A program made the translations under genes and the position numbers. The notes beneath the pieces are model-generated. The model saw nothing but the letters and a program-made list of their open reading frames with translations, was not told the DNA's origin and ran no database searches. From the NCBI GenBank assembly GCA_015520105.1, contig WAQT01000056.1, positions 1 to 14,019 on the forward strand: a stretch of 14,019 nucleotides of DNA, given 5' to 3'. Position 1 is the first letter of the stretch; each line of letters begins with the position of its first letter. Positions 5,009 to 12,346 of this stretch are shown here, piece by piece. This DNA is from Candidatus Aenigmatarchaeota archaeon. GTDB lineage: Archaea; Aenigmatarchaeota; Aenigmatarchaeia; QMZP01.

Positions 5009-6166
5009 TCATGAAACATTTCCTTCATGCTCCCGAAGCCTTTTCTTCACCTCAGCCTCTATCTCCTCAAGCGCGAGAGGGGTGAGACCGACAAGGCATG
5101 ACATCTCATTCTCCTTGTTCTCCGGAATGCCGTGTTTCTTGAGATACTCGGTGACGACCTCCTCCCTTATTCTGTTTTCCAGCACTCTGCGCTGCTTATA
5201 GTTCTCCACAGCCCTGTCGACGTACTTCTCGAGATGCTCCGCCATCGAGAACGGACTCAGAGCAATGTCCGCGGCTTTCTGGACGAAATCCGCAAGCTTT
5301 GTCCACCAGTCCCTCATCTCATACGCTCCGTACTCTATCCTTGCATCTTCCGGAATCCCTTCCATAAACATGTAAAGCGGGTCGTTTCTTTTACTTTGCA
5401 GTCTGCTCAGGTGTTTATGTTTTATTCGCAGTTCTCCTTCAGCGCGCACCCCTTTATCTTTCTTCCCAATCTTTACATTGTAGCCGCCAACATTCTCGTC
5501 GTCATAGCCAACAAACGCTTTCTCGACAAGAAAATCCGCACCCTCGTATAAAGACCTCTCAAACATATCAAAGAATTCCGCTTCGCATTTTATCTCTCTG
5601 GGTCTTACGCACACATTGATTACCCTCTGGTTCATGCTCGGTCCTCTCAAATCAACCTTCTCGAAGCCGAAGCTCTCCATTGCGTCATCTATCACTTCAG
5701 CGCCAATCCTGAGGCTCTCGTCAAGACCTATTCTTTTATAGAATGGAAGCGAGCTGAATTCATGAAAGACGTAGCCGTTGGCTGTCTCTTCCGGTCTGAG
5801 TCTCTTAATAATCCTTTTCGGAAACTTGAGGACAAGATTCCCGCCTTTTACATGAACCGAATAATCAAACACCTTTCCGTCAGACTCTATACGCTTCCTG
5901 AAATATGCATCCGCGCGATTCCATGGCTCGTATAGTTCAAAGAAGCTTCTCCTGAACGTACTCATCACGTCATCGGTCATATCTATCTTGAATTCCATGG
6001 AGTCTATGAACATCCCCTGTGAGAATCTGATATATCCCTCAGGCAGGGTTATCACAGGGTCAATCAGCGATTCTCCTATGTTGCGGAAAACTTCGTAACT
6101 ATTCGGTCTCCATAATTTTCCACCAACCGATGATTCCTTTCTTACATATCCCTTTCTCATTCCCAT
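5009..6166 (-). CDS. Hypothetical protein, 385 aa
   Basis: I do not recognise this family. The protein is soluble-looking: there is no signal peptide and no membrane segment. Residues about 30-290 look like a mixed alpha/beta region (examples: VHVKGGNLVLKFPKRIIKRL and INVCVRPREIKCEAEFFDMF). The last 90 residues (after EMRDWWTKLADF) are strongly charged and helical, ending in a possible coiled coil (LEEIEAEVKKRLREHEGN). Cysteines are few and no nucleotide-binding or protease motif is visible. Start codons ATG at 6166 and ATG at 6160 are both possible. A TATA-like TAAATAATTT lies about 30 bp upstream. Codon choice is more mixed and AT-rich than in the ribosomal protein, RuBisCO and kinase genes, which may mean low expression or later acquisition. 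It is divergent from the 66-aa gene. Confidence 0.75.
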   Translation of the reverse strand: MGMRKGYVRKESSVGGKLWRPNSYEVFRNIGESLIDPVITLPEGYIRFSQGMFIDSMEFKIDMTDDVMSTFRRSFFELYEPWNRADAYFRKRIESDGKVFDYSVHVKGGNLVLKFPKRIIKRLRPEETANGYVFHEFSSLPFYKRIGLDESLRIGAEVIDDAMESFGFEKVDLRGPSMNQRVINVCVRPREIKCEAEFFDMFERSLYEGADFLVEKAFVGYDDENVGGYNVKIGKKDKGVRAEGELRIKHKHLSRLQSKRNDPLYMFMEGIPEDARIEYGAYEMRDWWTKLADFVQKAADIALSPFSMAEHLEKYVDRAVENYKQRRVLENRIREEVVTEYLKKHGIPENKENEMSCLVGLTPLALEEIEAEVKKRLREHEGNVS

Positions 6167-6190
6167 ATTACCGGTTATGAATATATCAGA

Positions 6191-6200
6191 AAATTATTTA
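6191..6200 (-). promoter_or_regulatory. TATA-like box for the 385-aa gene
   Basis: Minus-strand TAAATAATTT is centred about 30 bp upstream of the ATG at 6166. It is supported by position and composition only. Confidence 0.4.
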
Positions 6201-6218
6201 AGACTTGTTTTTAGCTCA

Positions 6219-6233
6219 TCGCTTCTGAAGCGA
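6219..6233. repeat. 15-bp inverted repeat in the divergent intergenic region
   Basis: TCGCTTC (6219-6225) and GAAGCGA (6227-6233) are perfect arms around one base. The repeat lies just upstream of the TATA-like box of the 385-aa gene and about 40 bp from the promoter of the 66-aa gene. It could be a small regulator-binding site or chance; nothing decides between these. Confidence 0.5.
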
Positions 6234-6270
6234 ACTCCTCAGAAAGCCGCACCAAGAAAGAAACAGTAAG

Positions 6271-6280
6271 ATTTATAAAT
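6271..6280 (+). promoter_or_regulatory. TATA-like box for the 66-aa gene
   Basis: ATTTATAAAT, a 10-bp palindrome, predicts transcription starting about 25 bp downstream, near 6300. That is inside the 27-bp palindrome and leaves a leader of about 30 nt containing a strong Shine-Dalgarno sequence. Confidence 0.5.
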
Positions 6281-6281
6281 A

Positions 6282-6308
6282 TATTGTCACTATTATATAG
6301 TGACAATA
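6282..6308. promoter_or_regulatory. 27-bp perfect palindrome, probable operator
   Basis: Arms TATTGTCACTA (6282-6292) and TAGTGACAATA (6298-6308) are exact inverted copies around TTATA. The site starts right after the TATA-like box and covers the predicted transcription start of the 66-aa gene. This is the classic position for a repressor that blocks archaeal transcription. Perfect 11-bp arms suggest a homodimeric winged-helix type regulator (inference); no such regulator is encoded in the window. If transcribed from further upstream, it could also fold as an 11-bp RNA hairpin. Confidence 0.65.
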
Positions 6309-6330
6309 AACACATTGAGGAGGGGGTTGC

Positions 6331-6531
6331 ATGGCCTACAAAGCCGGCGAAATCCTTCGGGGAATAGCAGAAGAGATTGCAAAGGAATACGAGCACTTCC
6401 CCACGCGGTCAAAAGAAGAGCAGGAGGAGGCAATTCGTTTCATAGAGGAGGGTCTGATAGGAGCCCCGCACGAGTTACCTTCTCTGGTCAAGTATAACGA
6501 AACCATCAACAAATATCTGAGGGGATGCTGA
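6331..6531 (+). CDS. Small hypothetical protein, 66 aa
   Basis: I do not recognise this family. The sequence is mostly helical and acidic (EILRGIAEEIAKEYEHFP, then KEEQEEAIRFIEEGL), with a short C-terminal part ending YLRGC. There is no signal peptide, helix-turn-helix or metal motif. It is likely genuine because a strong GGAGGGGG Shine-Dalgarno lies 7-8 nt before the ATG, and a TATA box and operator-like palindrome precede it. It stands alone, with RtcA starting 43 bp downstream from its own AT-rich upstream sequence. The tight apparent regulation suggests a conditional role, which cannot be named. Confidence 0.7.
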   Translation: MAYKAGEILRGIAEEIAKEYEHFPTRSKEEQEEAIRFIEEGLIGAPHELPSLVKYNETINKYLRGC

Positions 6532-6574
6532 GGCAGCTGGCTGATTTTTATTCCTGTTCTGCTTATTTCTTTCC

Positions 6575-7615
6575 ATGTTCACTGACATCGACGGCTCCTA
6601 TCTCGAGGGAGGCGGCCAGATAATAAGGACAGCGGTTGCTCTCTCCTGCGTGACCGGAAAAGCTGTGAGAATCCTTAACATCCGCGCGAACAGGCCGCAG
6701 CCGGGACTGAAGGCCCAGCACCTGAAGGGCATAGAGGCTGCCGCAAAGCTGTGCAACGCAAAGGTTTCCGGCCTGAATATCGGCTCCGCAAGAGTTGAAT
6801 TCACTCCCGGAGAGATAAGGAGCGGTTCGCTCTCCATAAACATAGGCACAGCAGGCTCGATAGGGCTTGTCCTTCAGACTCTGATGATACCTGCAATCCA
6901 TTGCGAAGGGAAGGTGGAGCTTCATGTAACAGGAGGGACTGACGTCTCATGGTCTCCATCCATCGGTTTCATGCAGAACGTGAAGCTTCCCGTACTGAGA
7001 AGGATGGGCTATTCAGGGGAAATAACGCTTGAAAGAAGGGGCTACTATCCGAAGGGAGGGGGAAGCGTGACAGCTGTCATAGAACCCGGAGAACTCAAAA
7101 CCATAAACCTGACCGAGCAAACCAGACCGAAATCAATACGCGGCCTCTCGCACGCCTCTAGGAGCTTGGAAAAGGCCTCCGTTGCCGAGAGGCAGATGAA
7201 GGCCGCAAGAAAGCTTCTTTTTGACAGCCTTGGGCTCTCCCCAGACATAGGGAAGGAATACTCAGACACGCTCTGCCCCGGCTCCGGCATAGACCTCTGG
7301 ATAGAGACAGAGAACTCAGTCCTCGGCTCCTCCTCCTTTGGAAAGCCGGGAAAGCGGGCTGAAGAAGTGGGAAGCGAGGCGGCCGAATCCCTCCTGAAAC
7401 AGTTCGGTTCCGGAGCGTGCCTGGACGAGCACATGGGAGACCAGATCATACCTTATATGGCTCTTGCAAAGGGAGAGTCCTCAGTGACTGTTCCGGAACT
7501 CACGGGCCATATCAGAACAAACATCTGGGTAACTGAGAAGCTCCTTCCTGTGAAGTTCAGCGCGAAAAGGCAGGGAGATGCATGGAGGATAGAGTGCAGG
7601 CAAAGCGAATCCTAA
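6575..7615 (+). CDS. rtcA: RNA 3'-terminal phosphate cyclase RtcA
   Basis: RtcA converts RNA 3'-phosphates to 2',3'-cyclic phosphates using ATP, through an enzyme-AMP intermediate, in RNA repair and end maturation. The 346-aa length fits the family. The N terminus has DGSYLEGGGQIIRTAVALS, with PQPGLKAQH near residue 41-49 and NIGTAGSIGLVLQ near 90. The adenylated histidine is in DEHMGDQIIP (H286), matching the HxxDQ motif of RtcA. RYYPxGGG-like GYYPKGGG (157-163) is also present. No Shine-Dalgarno precedes the ATG; a T-rich/AT stretch at 6545-6550 could be the TATA box of a leaderless transcript. The stop overlaps the convergent AK6 stop in the tetranucleotide CTAA. Confidence 0.95.
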   Translation: MFTDIDGSYLEGGGQIIRTAVALSCVTGKAVRILNIRANRPQPGLKAQHLKGIEAAAKLCNAKVSGLNIGSARVEFTPGEIRSGSLSINIGTAGSIGLVLQTLMIPAIHCEGKVELHVTGGTDVSWSPSIGFMQNVKLPVLRRMGYSGEITLERRGYYPKGGGSVTAVIEPGELKTINLTEQTRPKSIRGLSHASRSLEKASVAERQMKAARKLLFDSLGLSPDIGKEYSDTLCPGSGIDLWIETENSVLGSSSFGKPGKRAEEVGSEAAESLLKQFGSGACLDEHMGDQIIPYMALAKGESSVTVPELTGHIRTNIWVTEKLLPVKFSAKRQGDAWRIECRQSES

Positions 7616-8097
7616 TCTCCTTTCTCCTCTCTTATCGCTTTAAGAATCTCCCTCGCCACATCCCCGGCGCTCTTCCCTGTGGTGTCAATCTCATAAAACT
7701 CCCTTCCTTCATCCATCGCTTCAGAGACGCACACTCCCATGGTCTCTGCAAGTACGTTCTCCTCAACCTTTCTCTCCGGCCAGCCTTTCGCTCTCGCCCT
7801 TCTTCTAAGTTCTCCGGGTTCGGCCCTGAGTATAAAAAGCATATCAGAGTCCACGGAATGCGCATAATGTGACTCCACTATCACATTCTCATTTCCGCGA
7901 ATCTCTTCCCTGAGCAGCTTCCTGACCATGTCCACATCCACTATGTCGCATTCCCTCTCCTCGTCATGACCGCAGAACAGCCTTTTCTCCCTTGCGAACT
8001 TGTTAAGGTCCACCACCCTCCATCCAAGCATTCTTCCAAGCTCCCTCGCGACCGAAGTCTTCCCCACAGCCGGAGTGCCTGATATAGCAACAATCAT
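7612..8097 (-). CDS. AK6/Fap7-type adenylate kinase-like NTPase
   Basis: Archaeal AK6 (Fap7/hCINAP homologue) has ATPase and adenylate kinase activity. In archaea and eukaryotes it assists 18S/16S rRNA 3'-end maturation together with ribosomal protein S11. The 161-aa protein has the P-loop GTPAVGKTS (7-15), the family-typical ESHYAH after the NMP-binding region (75-80), and RAKGWPERKVEENVLAE followed by YEIDTTGKS near the C terminus. The start is ATG at 8097 rather than GTG at 8106. This ATG overlaps the transglutaminase stop as ATGA and has GGTGG about 8 nt upstream, indicating translational coupling. The operon partner is unrelated in function. Confidence 0.9.
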   Translation of the reverse strand: MIVAISGTPAVGKTSVARELGRMLGWRVVDLNKFAREKRLFCGHDEERECDIVDVDMVRKLLREEIRGNENVIVESHYAHSVDSDMLFILRAEPGELRRRARAKGWPERKVEENVLAETMGVCVSEAMDEGREFYEIDTTGKSAGDVAREILKAIREEKGD

Positions 8098-9965
8098 CCG
8101 GACCACCCAAGAAGAGAGAGCATCCAGTCGAGAAAACCTCTTAACATGGAAACCAGCCGGGATGTAATGTCTTTCTCTCCCTCCGCCTCTATGGAGAGGA
8201 GAACTCCGTCCTCATACCCTGAGGAGGATATCGCATCAACAGACAACCGGAGCGTTCCCTCTGACATTGGTGTGTAAGAGAACTCAATGGTTTCAGACTT
8301 CCCCTCTGCAAGAGAAAGATTCCTCTCGCTGCTGTTTCCGTCCACGCTCACCACTATCTTGCCGTCGAAATCCTTGAGCGCCCTGACAGTCACATTAATA
8401 ACAGCATGCTTTCTGACCATAAACCTGCCAAAGCTTACGTTCTCTATTCTGATTGCCCTCTCTTTGACCACGCGCACCTCTCCCTGAGCAACGTCTCCGG
8501 ATGATGAGAATGCAAGAATACTGTAGATGCCCGGATTCTCAGGAGCTTTCAGGCTCCATATCATCCCAAGGGACGACATCCCCGGCACAGACGCGTTTTC
8601 TCTTTTAATCTCATTGTCAAACACAAGATAGACATCGCCCATAAACCCTGAGAACCCCCTGTTCTCAACAACAATCTCCGGACTGAAAACCTCTCCGGGA
8701 GAGAGAACCCTTGGAGACGAAAGCGTCAGACTGACACTTCCCCTTCCCTCCTCTATCCTTACCGGAATCTTTTCGGATGCCCCGCCCCCATACACGGACA
8801 GAGGACATGTGTACAGCATTCCCTTCTCTATACCTGGTGATTCCATCAGCCAGAATACCTCTTGACTCCCGCAGAACAGCATGCTTCTGTTTGCATCGTA
8901 TATCGTGAGAAAATCCCTTCCCGAGGAGTCTGTGCACCCTCTTGCTTCAATCTTTCCGAGAACGCACTGATAGTCTGATGTCAGGTTTGCAAGGATAAGA
9001 CCATAGCTCTCCGGCCTCATACTATCGGGAACAGTCCTCGCTTCAATCGAGACCCTTGGCTCTTCCTTCTTCTCAAGAAGGCTAATCTCTGCCTCCCCTC
9101 TCTCCCATCTCACTCCGACATCCCTGCTCATCACCCAGATGTATTCCGAATAGTTGGAATCAGGAGAGACGCTGAACTTTATGTGCGTCGCGTCTATAGG
9201 AGATTCCATCCATGTCGGGTCCAGAGTGACAACACTTCCGTTGTACTCCGCTTCTACCCATGCATGAGAACCCCAGTACGTCCCGGGCACAGGAGTGGTT
9301 TCTGTGTATGCATATCCTGCCGCGTAACGGGCGTTGTATCCTAGAGAACGCAAAAGGCTTATCAAAAGATTTGCCTCTCCGCTGCACACTGCTTTCCTGT
9401 TCCTGAACACCCAGTCTGCGCTGTTCTTGCTCCCCTGATATTCCTCCCTGTAATCCACGTTCCTGTACACCCATTCCGTGAGGGCAAGCATCGCTTCCAG
9501 ATCGCTCTTTCCCTTCACCACAGAGTAGGCAGTCTTCTTTATCTCCGGAGTGGGATAGGTTATGTCTGTCAGGGAGAATTCCCTTCCGGACACCCTCTCC
9601 TCCCTGTCAGACACCTCCACGTCGAAGCTCACGCTGTAATCAAGAACAGAGCCTGCCTGCGGAGAGTCCCAGTGAAGCATGAGGACTTCGTTCCCCCACT
9701 CGTCCCTCTCGAATTCGTAGCTGTCCGGTCCTGAAACCTCAAGAAGCTCAGACTTCTGCCTCTCGGTGTCCTGGGGAATGGAAAGCTGCAGGTCCACGGA
9801 ATCCACTCTCGCCAATCCAGACTTCGGCTCCAGAACAATAGAGCCGGATTTCGAGACACTTGCATGGAGATAACTCACTGCTTCCGGATTGTCTATAAGT
9901 TTCGCCTCTGCCGGGACCGACACCAAAAGGAGCGCCGCGATAAAAGCAAGGAATACGAACCTCAT
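8094..9965 (-). CDS. Secreted transglutaminase-like protein with Ig-like repeats
   Basis: This is a 623-aa extracytoplasmic protein of the transglutaminase-like cysteine protease superfamily. A signal peptide is clear: MRFVFLAFIAALLLVSVPAEA, with probable cleavage at AEA|K. Residues about 25-135 form a beta-rich N-terminal domain. The catalytic core follows: KAVCSGEANLL (C194), WGSHAWVE (H234) and VTLDPTW (D249), a complete Cys-His-Asp triad. Residues about 310-580 look like several beta-sandwich (CARDB/Ig-like) modules, with N-glycosylation-type NxS/T sites. The C-terminal 20 residues (LRGFLDWMLSLLGW) are amphipathic or hydrophobic and may attach to the membrane. The substrate is unknown; peptide cleavage or crosslinking at the cell surface is plausible. 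It is divergent from the RFC gene and coupled to AK6. Confidence 0.88.
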   Translation of the reverse strand: MRFVFLAFIAALLLVSVPAEAKLIDNPEAVSYLHASVSKSGSIVLEPKSGLARVDSVDLQLSIPQDTERQKSELLEVSGPDSYEFERDEWGNEVLMLHWDSPQAGSVLDYSVSFDVEVSDREERVSGREFSLTDITYPTPEIKKTAYSVVKGKSDLEAMLALTEWVYRNVDYREEYQGSKNSADWVFRNRKAVCSGEANLLISLLRSLGYNARYAAGYAYTETTPVPGTYWGSHAWVEAEYNGSVVTLDPTWMESPIDATHIKFSVSPDSNYSEYIWVMSRDVGVRWERGEAEISLLEKKEEPRVSIEARTVPDSMRPESYGLILANLTSDYQCVLGKIEARGCTDSSGRDFLTIYDANRSMLFCGSQEVFWLMESPGIEKGMLYTCPLSVYGGGASEKIPVRIEEGRGSVSLTLSSPRVLSPGEVFSPEIVVENRGFSGFMGDVYLVFDNEIKRENASVPGMSSLGMIWSLKAPENPGIYSILAFSSSGDVAQGEVRVVKERAIRIENVSFGRFMVRKHAVINVTVRALKDFDGKIVVSVDGNSSERNLSLAEGKSETIEFSYTPMSEGTLRLSVDAISSSGYEDGVLLSIEAEGEKDITSRLVSMLRGFLDWMLSLLGWSG

Positions 9966-9993
9966 AAACTATCTTTGTTCAAGCGCGGTTTAA

Positions 9994-10005
9994 TACTTAT
10001 ATATC
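9994..10005. promoter_or_regulatory. Shared AT-rich promoter between transglutaminase and RFC genes
   Basis: TACTTATATATC contains a TATA core about 30 bp before the RFC ATG (10031) on the plus strand. On the minus strand it reads ATATATAAG about 35 bp before the transglutaminase ATG (9965). Only 65 bp separate the two start codons, so the promoters must overlap. Confidence 0.45.
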
Positions 10006-10030
10006 CCGGCTTCAATTATTCAAGGATTTT

Positions 10031-10984
10031 ATGCCAGTTCCGGAGATATGGACAGAGAAGTACAGGCCGCGAACGCTCTCTGATGTGGTGAACCAGAGCC
10101 ATGTGGTGGAGCGTCTCAAGGCATGGGTGAAATCCGGCTCCATTCCCAACATGCTCTTTGCAGGCCCAGCAGGAGTGGGAAAGACCACTGTAGCTCTCGC
10201 TCTCGCGAGGGAACTCTACGGAGAGAGCTGGAACCAGAACTTTCAGGAGACCAATGCCTCGGACGACAGGGGCATAAACGTCGTGAGGGGAAGAATAAAG
10301 GACTTCGCACAAACAAGACCGATAGGAGCTGATTTCAAGATAATATTTCTCGACGAGAGCGACGCCCTCACACCCGAGGCCCAGCAGGCCCTTAGAAGGA
10401 CGATAGAGAAGTACGCGGGCGTGTGCAGATTCATTCTCTCGTGCAACTACTCCTCACGAATAATCGAGCCCATACAGTCGCGCTGCGCTGTCTTCAGGTT
10501 CAGGAACCTCTCTAAGGAGGATGTCTCTTCCTACCTCAAGAGGATAGTGGAGGGGGAGAATCTCGAGGCAGAGGAATCAGGCCTTGAAGCGATATACGAA
10601 ATATCCGGCGGAGACCTCAGGAAGGCCACGAACCTTCTCCAGTCCGCATCCGCGCTTGGAAAAATAGACAGGAATACCGTCTACGAAGTCGCTGCGCAGG
10701 CCCAGCCCAAGGACATATCCGAGATGATAAACTTTGCGCTTTCAGGCAAGTTCGCCGAAGCGAGGAAGAAGCTGCACGACCTTCTTTTCGTGCAGGGCCT
10801 CTCCGGAGAGGATATAATAAGGGAGATGCACAGGCAAATCTTCAACCTTGACATCCCTGAGGAGAAGAAGATGATTCTTATAGAGAATATAGGTGAGTAC
10901 GAATTCAGGCTCAACCAGGGAGGCTCCGAGGACATACAGCTCGAGGCCCTCCTCGCCCAGTTCGCGAAGATTGGAGGGAATTGA
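10031..10984 (+). CDS. rfcS: Replication factor C small subunit (clamp loader)
   Basis: This AAA+ ATPase loads the PCNA sliding clamp onto primed DNA together with the RFC large subunit. The 317-aa length is typical. Motifs in order: RFC box WTEKYRPRTL (7-16), Walker A GPAGVGKTT (45-53), Walker B IIFLDESDAL (104-113; DESD where DEAD is common), sensor 1 SCNYSSRI (137-144), arginine-finger motif SRC (150-152), and GGDLRKATNLLQ (sensor 2 region, near 193-204). The C-terminal third is the helical collar domain. AAGGA precedes the ATG by about 6 nt. The large subunit gene is not adjacent. Confidence 0.96.
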   Translation: MPVPEIWTEKYRPRTLSDVVNQSHVVERLKAWVKSGSIPNMLFAGPAGVGKTTVALALARELYGESWNQNFQETNASDDRGINVVRGRIKDFAQTRPIGADFKIIFLDESDALTPEAQQALRRTIEKYAGVCRFILSCNYSSRIIEPIQSRCAVFRFRNLSKEDVSSYLKRIVEGENLEAEESGLEAIYEISGGDLRKATNLLQSASALGKIDRNTVYEVAAQAQPKDISEMINFALSGKFAEARKKLHDLLFVQGLSGEDIIREMHRQIFNLDIPEEKKMILIENIGEYEFRLNQGGSEDIQLEALLAQFAKIGGN

Positions 10985-10986
10985 TA

Positions 10987-10993
10987 TTTAAAT
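10987..10993 (+). promoter_or_regulatory. TATA-like box for adenylate kinase
   Basis: TTTAAAT lies just after the RFC stop codon (10982-10984). It predicts a transcription start near 11015 and a short leader holding the Shine-Dalgarno GAGGTG (11025-11030), 5 nt before the ATG at 11036. Confidence 0.45.
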
Positions 10994-11035
10994 CCTTGCC
11001 TGCATATTCTCCACCAAACAAAAAGAGGTGATTTG

Positions 11036-11692
11036 ATGAAGATTGTGTTTCTCGGCGCCCCTGGAGTGGGGAAGGGAACGCATGCGGGAATGATAGCAGA
11101 GAGGGCGTTCCACATACCTAAGATATCCACAGGAGACCTGTTCAGGGAGGAGGCCAAGAAGGGAACAGAACTCGGAAAGAAACTCCAGAAGATAATGGAG
11201 TCAGGAGAGCTTGTTCCGGACGAGATGGTGATAGAGATTCTCAGGCAAAGGATATCCCAGCCGGACTGCGGGAAGGGGTACATACTCGACGGTTTCCCGA
11301 GAACGATACCGCAGGCTGAAGCCCTTGACAGAATCACTGACATAGACCTCGTGGTCAATATGGTCGCATCAGAGCAGACCATAATAGACAGGATAAGCAA
11401 CCGCTACACGTGCAGGCAGTGCGGAGAGATATACAACATTAAGTTCGTCCCTCCAAAGGTGGAGGGAAAATGCGACAAGTGCGGAGGAGAGCTCTACCGC
11501 AGGGAGGACCAGGAACCGGATGTGGTCAGGGAGAGACTGAGGGTCTATAAGGAAAAAACCGCGCCTCTCATAGACTACTACAGGAAAAAGGGAATCCTTC
11601 TCGAGGTGAACGCGGAGGGAGAGGTGAACGAGGTACATGAGAGGATATACAATGCCATAAAGGAATGGCTTTCCGAACGCGGAAAGCTTTGA
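11036..11692 (+). CDS. adk: Adenylate kinase, long form with zinc-binding LID
   Basis: The enzyme catalyses ATP + AMP to 2 ADP in the cytoplasm. The 218-aa protein starts MKIVFLGAPGVGKGTHA (P-loop 7-15), followed by the NMP-binding STGDLFREE (31-39), LDGFPRT (84-90) and a LID domain with four cysteines (C126, C129, C146, C149) expected to bind zinc. DxxPDVVRERL-like sequence follows the LID. This is the long type widespread in bacteria and found in some archaea, distinct from the archaeal AdkA family. ATG at 11036 is preferred over TTG at 11033, because the GAGGTG Shine-Dalgarno is well placed and the family N terminus fits. In these cells it would also clear the AMP that feeds or competes with the RuBisCO salvage route (inference). 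Confidence 0.95.
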   Translation: MKIVFLGAPGVGKGTHAGMIAERAFHIPKISTGDLFREEAKKGTELGKKLQKIMESGELVPDEMVIEILRQRISQPDCGKGYILDGFPRTIPQAEALDRITDIDLVVNMVASEQTIIDRISNRYTCRQCGEIYNIKFVPPKVEGKCDKCGGELYRREDQEPDVVRERLRVYKEKTAPLIDYYRKKGILLEVNAEGEVNEVHERIYNAIKEWLSERGKL

Positions 11693-11699
11693 GTATACT

Positions 11700-12029
11700 C
11701 TAATCAATAAAGTAGTGCAGAAAGAATTCTTCAACCTCCTCGTTTCTCACAAACTTCGAGTTTGTTGAGTGCTCTATAGCTTCATCCCTCTTTCCCACCA
11801 CTTCATCGTTTATCCGGAACAGCGCAACCCTCATAGCAGCCATAAGTTCGCCCATGACATCGTCTCTGTATTCCATTCCCTTTGGAAGATTGACACGGAT
11901 TCCGTAAGGCCCTGCACCAAGAGGCTCTATATCTTCCGGAATGTTGTAGTCTCTCAAGCACTCTTTCACTACATCAATATACCTCTTATCCTGGAACATC
12001 GAAGGAAAGCGCATCGGGTTTCTGTTCAT
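11700..12029 (-). CDS. Hypothetical protein, 109 aa
   Basis: I do not recognise this family. The protein is small, soluble and slightly acidic, with no signal peptide, cysteine cluster or known motif. It starts MNRNPMRFPSMFQDKRY. A middle part (PLGAGPYGIRVNLPKGMEY) is followed by a helical C terminus ending FFLHYFID. The minus-strand TATA-like CATTTAAATT (12051-12060) lies 27 bp before the ATG, which argues for a real leaderless gene. It ends 7 bp from the convergent adenylate kinase gene. It is the downstream neighbour of the Cys-rich 79-aa gene on the same strand. Confidence 0.65.
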   Translation of the reverse strand: MNRNPMRFPSMFQDKRYIDVVKECLRDYNIPEDIEPLGAGPYGIRVNLPKGMEYRDDVMGELMAAMRVALFRINDEVVGKRDEAIEHSTNSKFVRNEEVEEFFLHYFID

Positions 12030-12050
12030 GAAAATAATGAATCCGCAAGA

Positions 12051-12060
12051 AATTTAAATG
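12051..12060 (-). promoter_or_regulatory. TATA-like box for the 109-aa gene
   Basis: Minus-strand CATTTAAATT is centred about 27 bp before the ATG at 12029. It predicts a leaderless transcript separate from the gene upstream. Confidence 0.45.
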
Positions 12061-12090
12061 ATTCGCAAATCAACACAGTCTCAACGTCTA

Positions 12091-12330
12091 TCAGCATTTT
12101 CCGTCCTTGCAATAACATACATTGCAAACAATTCTCTCTCCATTCCTTCTCATTGTGCAGGACTTGTAAGGAGAGTCGAACTCCTTCATAGCCTCAAGGA
12201 CGGCCATGTGCACATCCGTATAGTTTCCTTCTGCCGGAGCGATGACAAACCTTTTCTGTTCCGACGATTCCAGCTCCCCGCAGCCGTATTTCTTGAGCTT
12301 CTTCCTGAGCAGTTTCCCGAAATCCCTCAT
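12091..12330 (-). CDS. Cysteine-rich small hypothetical protein, 79 aa
   Basis: I do not recognise this family. The N-terminal part is basic and helical (MRDFGKLLRKKLKKYGCG), the middle contains APAEGNYTDVHMAVLEAMKE, and the C terminus carries a cysteine cluster, CNVCYCKDGKC (C69, C72, C74, C79). C17 and C58 are further possible ligands. A metal site (zinc or Fe-S) is likely from spacing alone. The start is ATG at 12330, with AAGGAT about 4 nt upstream and a TATA-like element at 12347-12356; a longer in-frame start at 12369 lies upstream of that element and is unlikely. It is divergent from thymidylate kinase. Confidence 0.7.
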   Translation of the reverse strand: MRDFGKLLRKKLKKYGCGELESSEQKRFVIAPAEGNYTDVHMAVLEAMKEFDSPYKSCTMRRNGERIVCNVCYCKDGKC

Positions 12331-12346
12331 AGCATATCCTTGATAA

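Noticed and set aside
6211..6396. A 61-aa minus-strand frame with hydrophobic stretches
   Set aside because: It runs antisense across the promoter, palindrome and start of the better-supported 66-aa gene and has no ribosome site.
10681..11400. A 239-aa minus-strand open frame across the RFC and adenylate kinase genes
   Set aside because: It is antisense to two well-identified conserved genes and its composition is a codon-mirror artefact.
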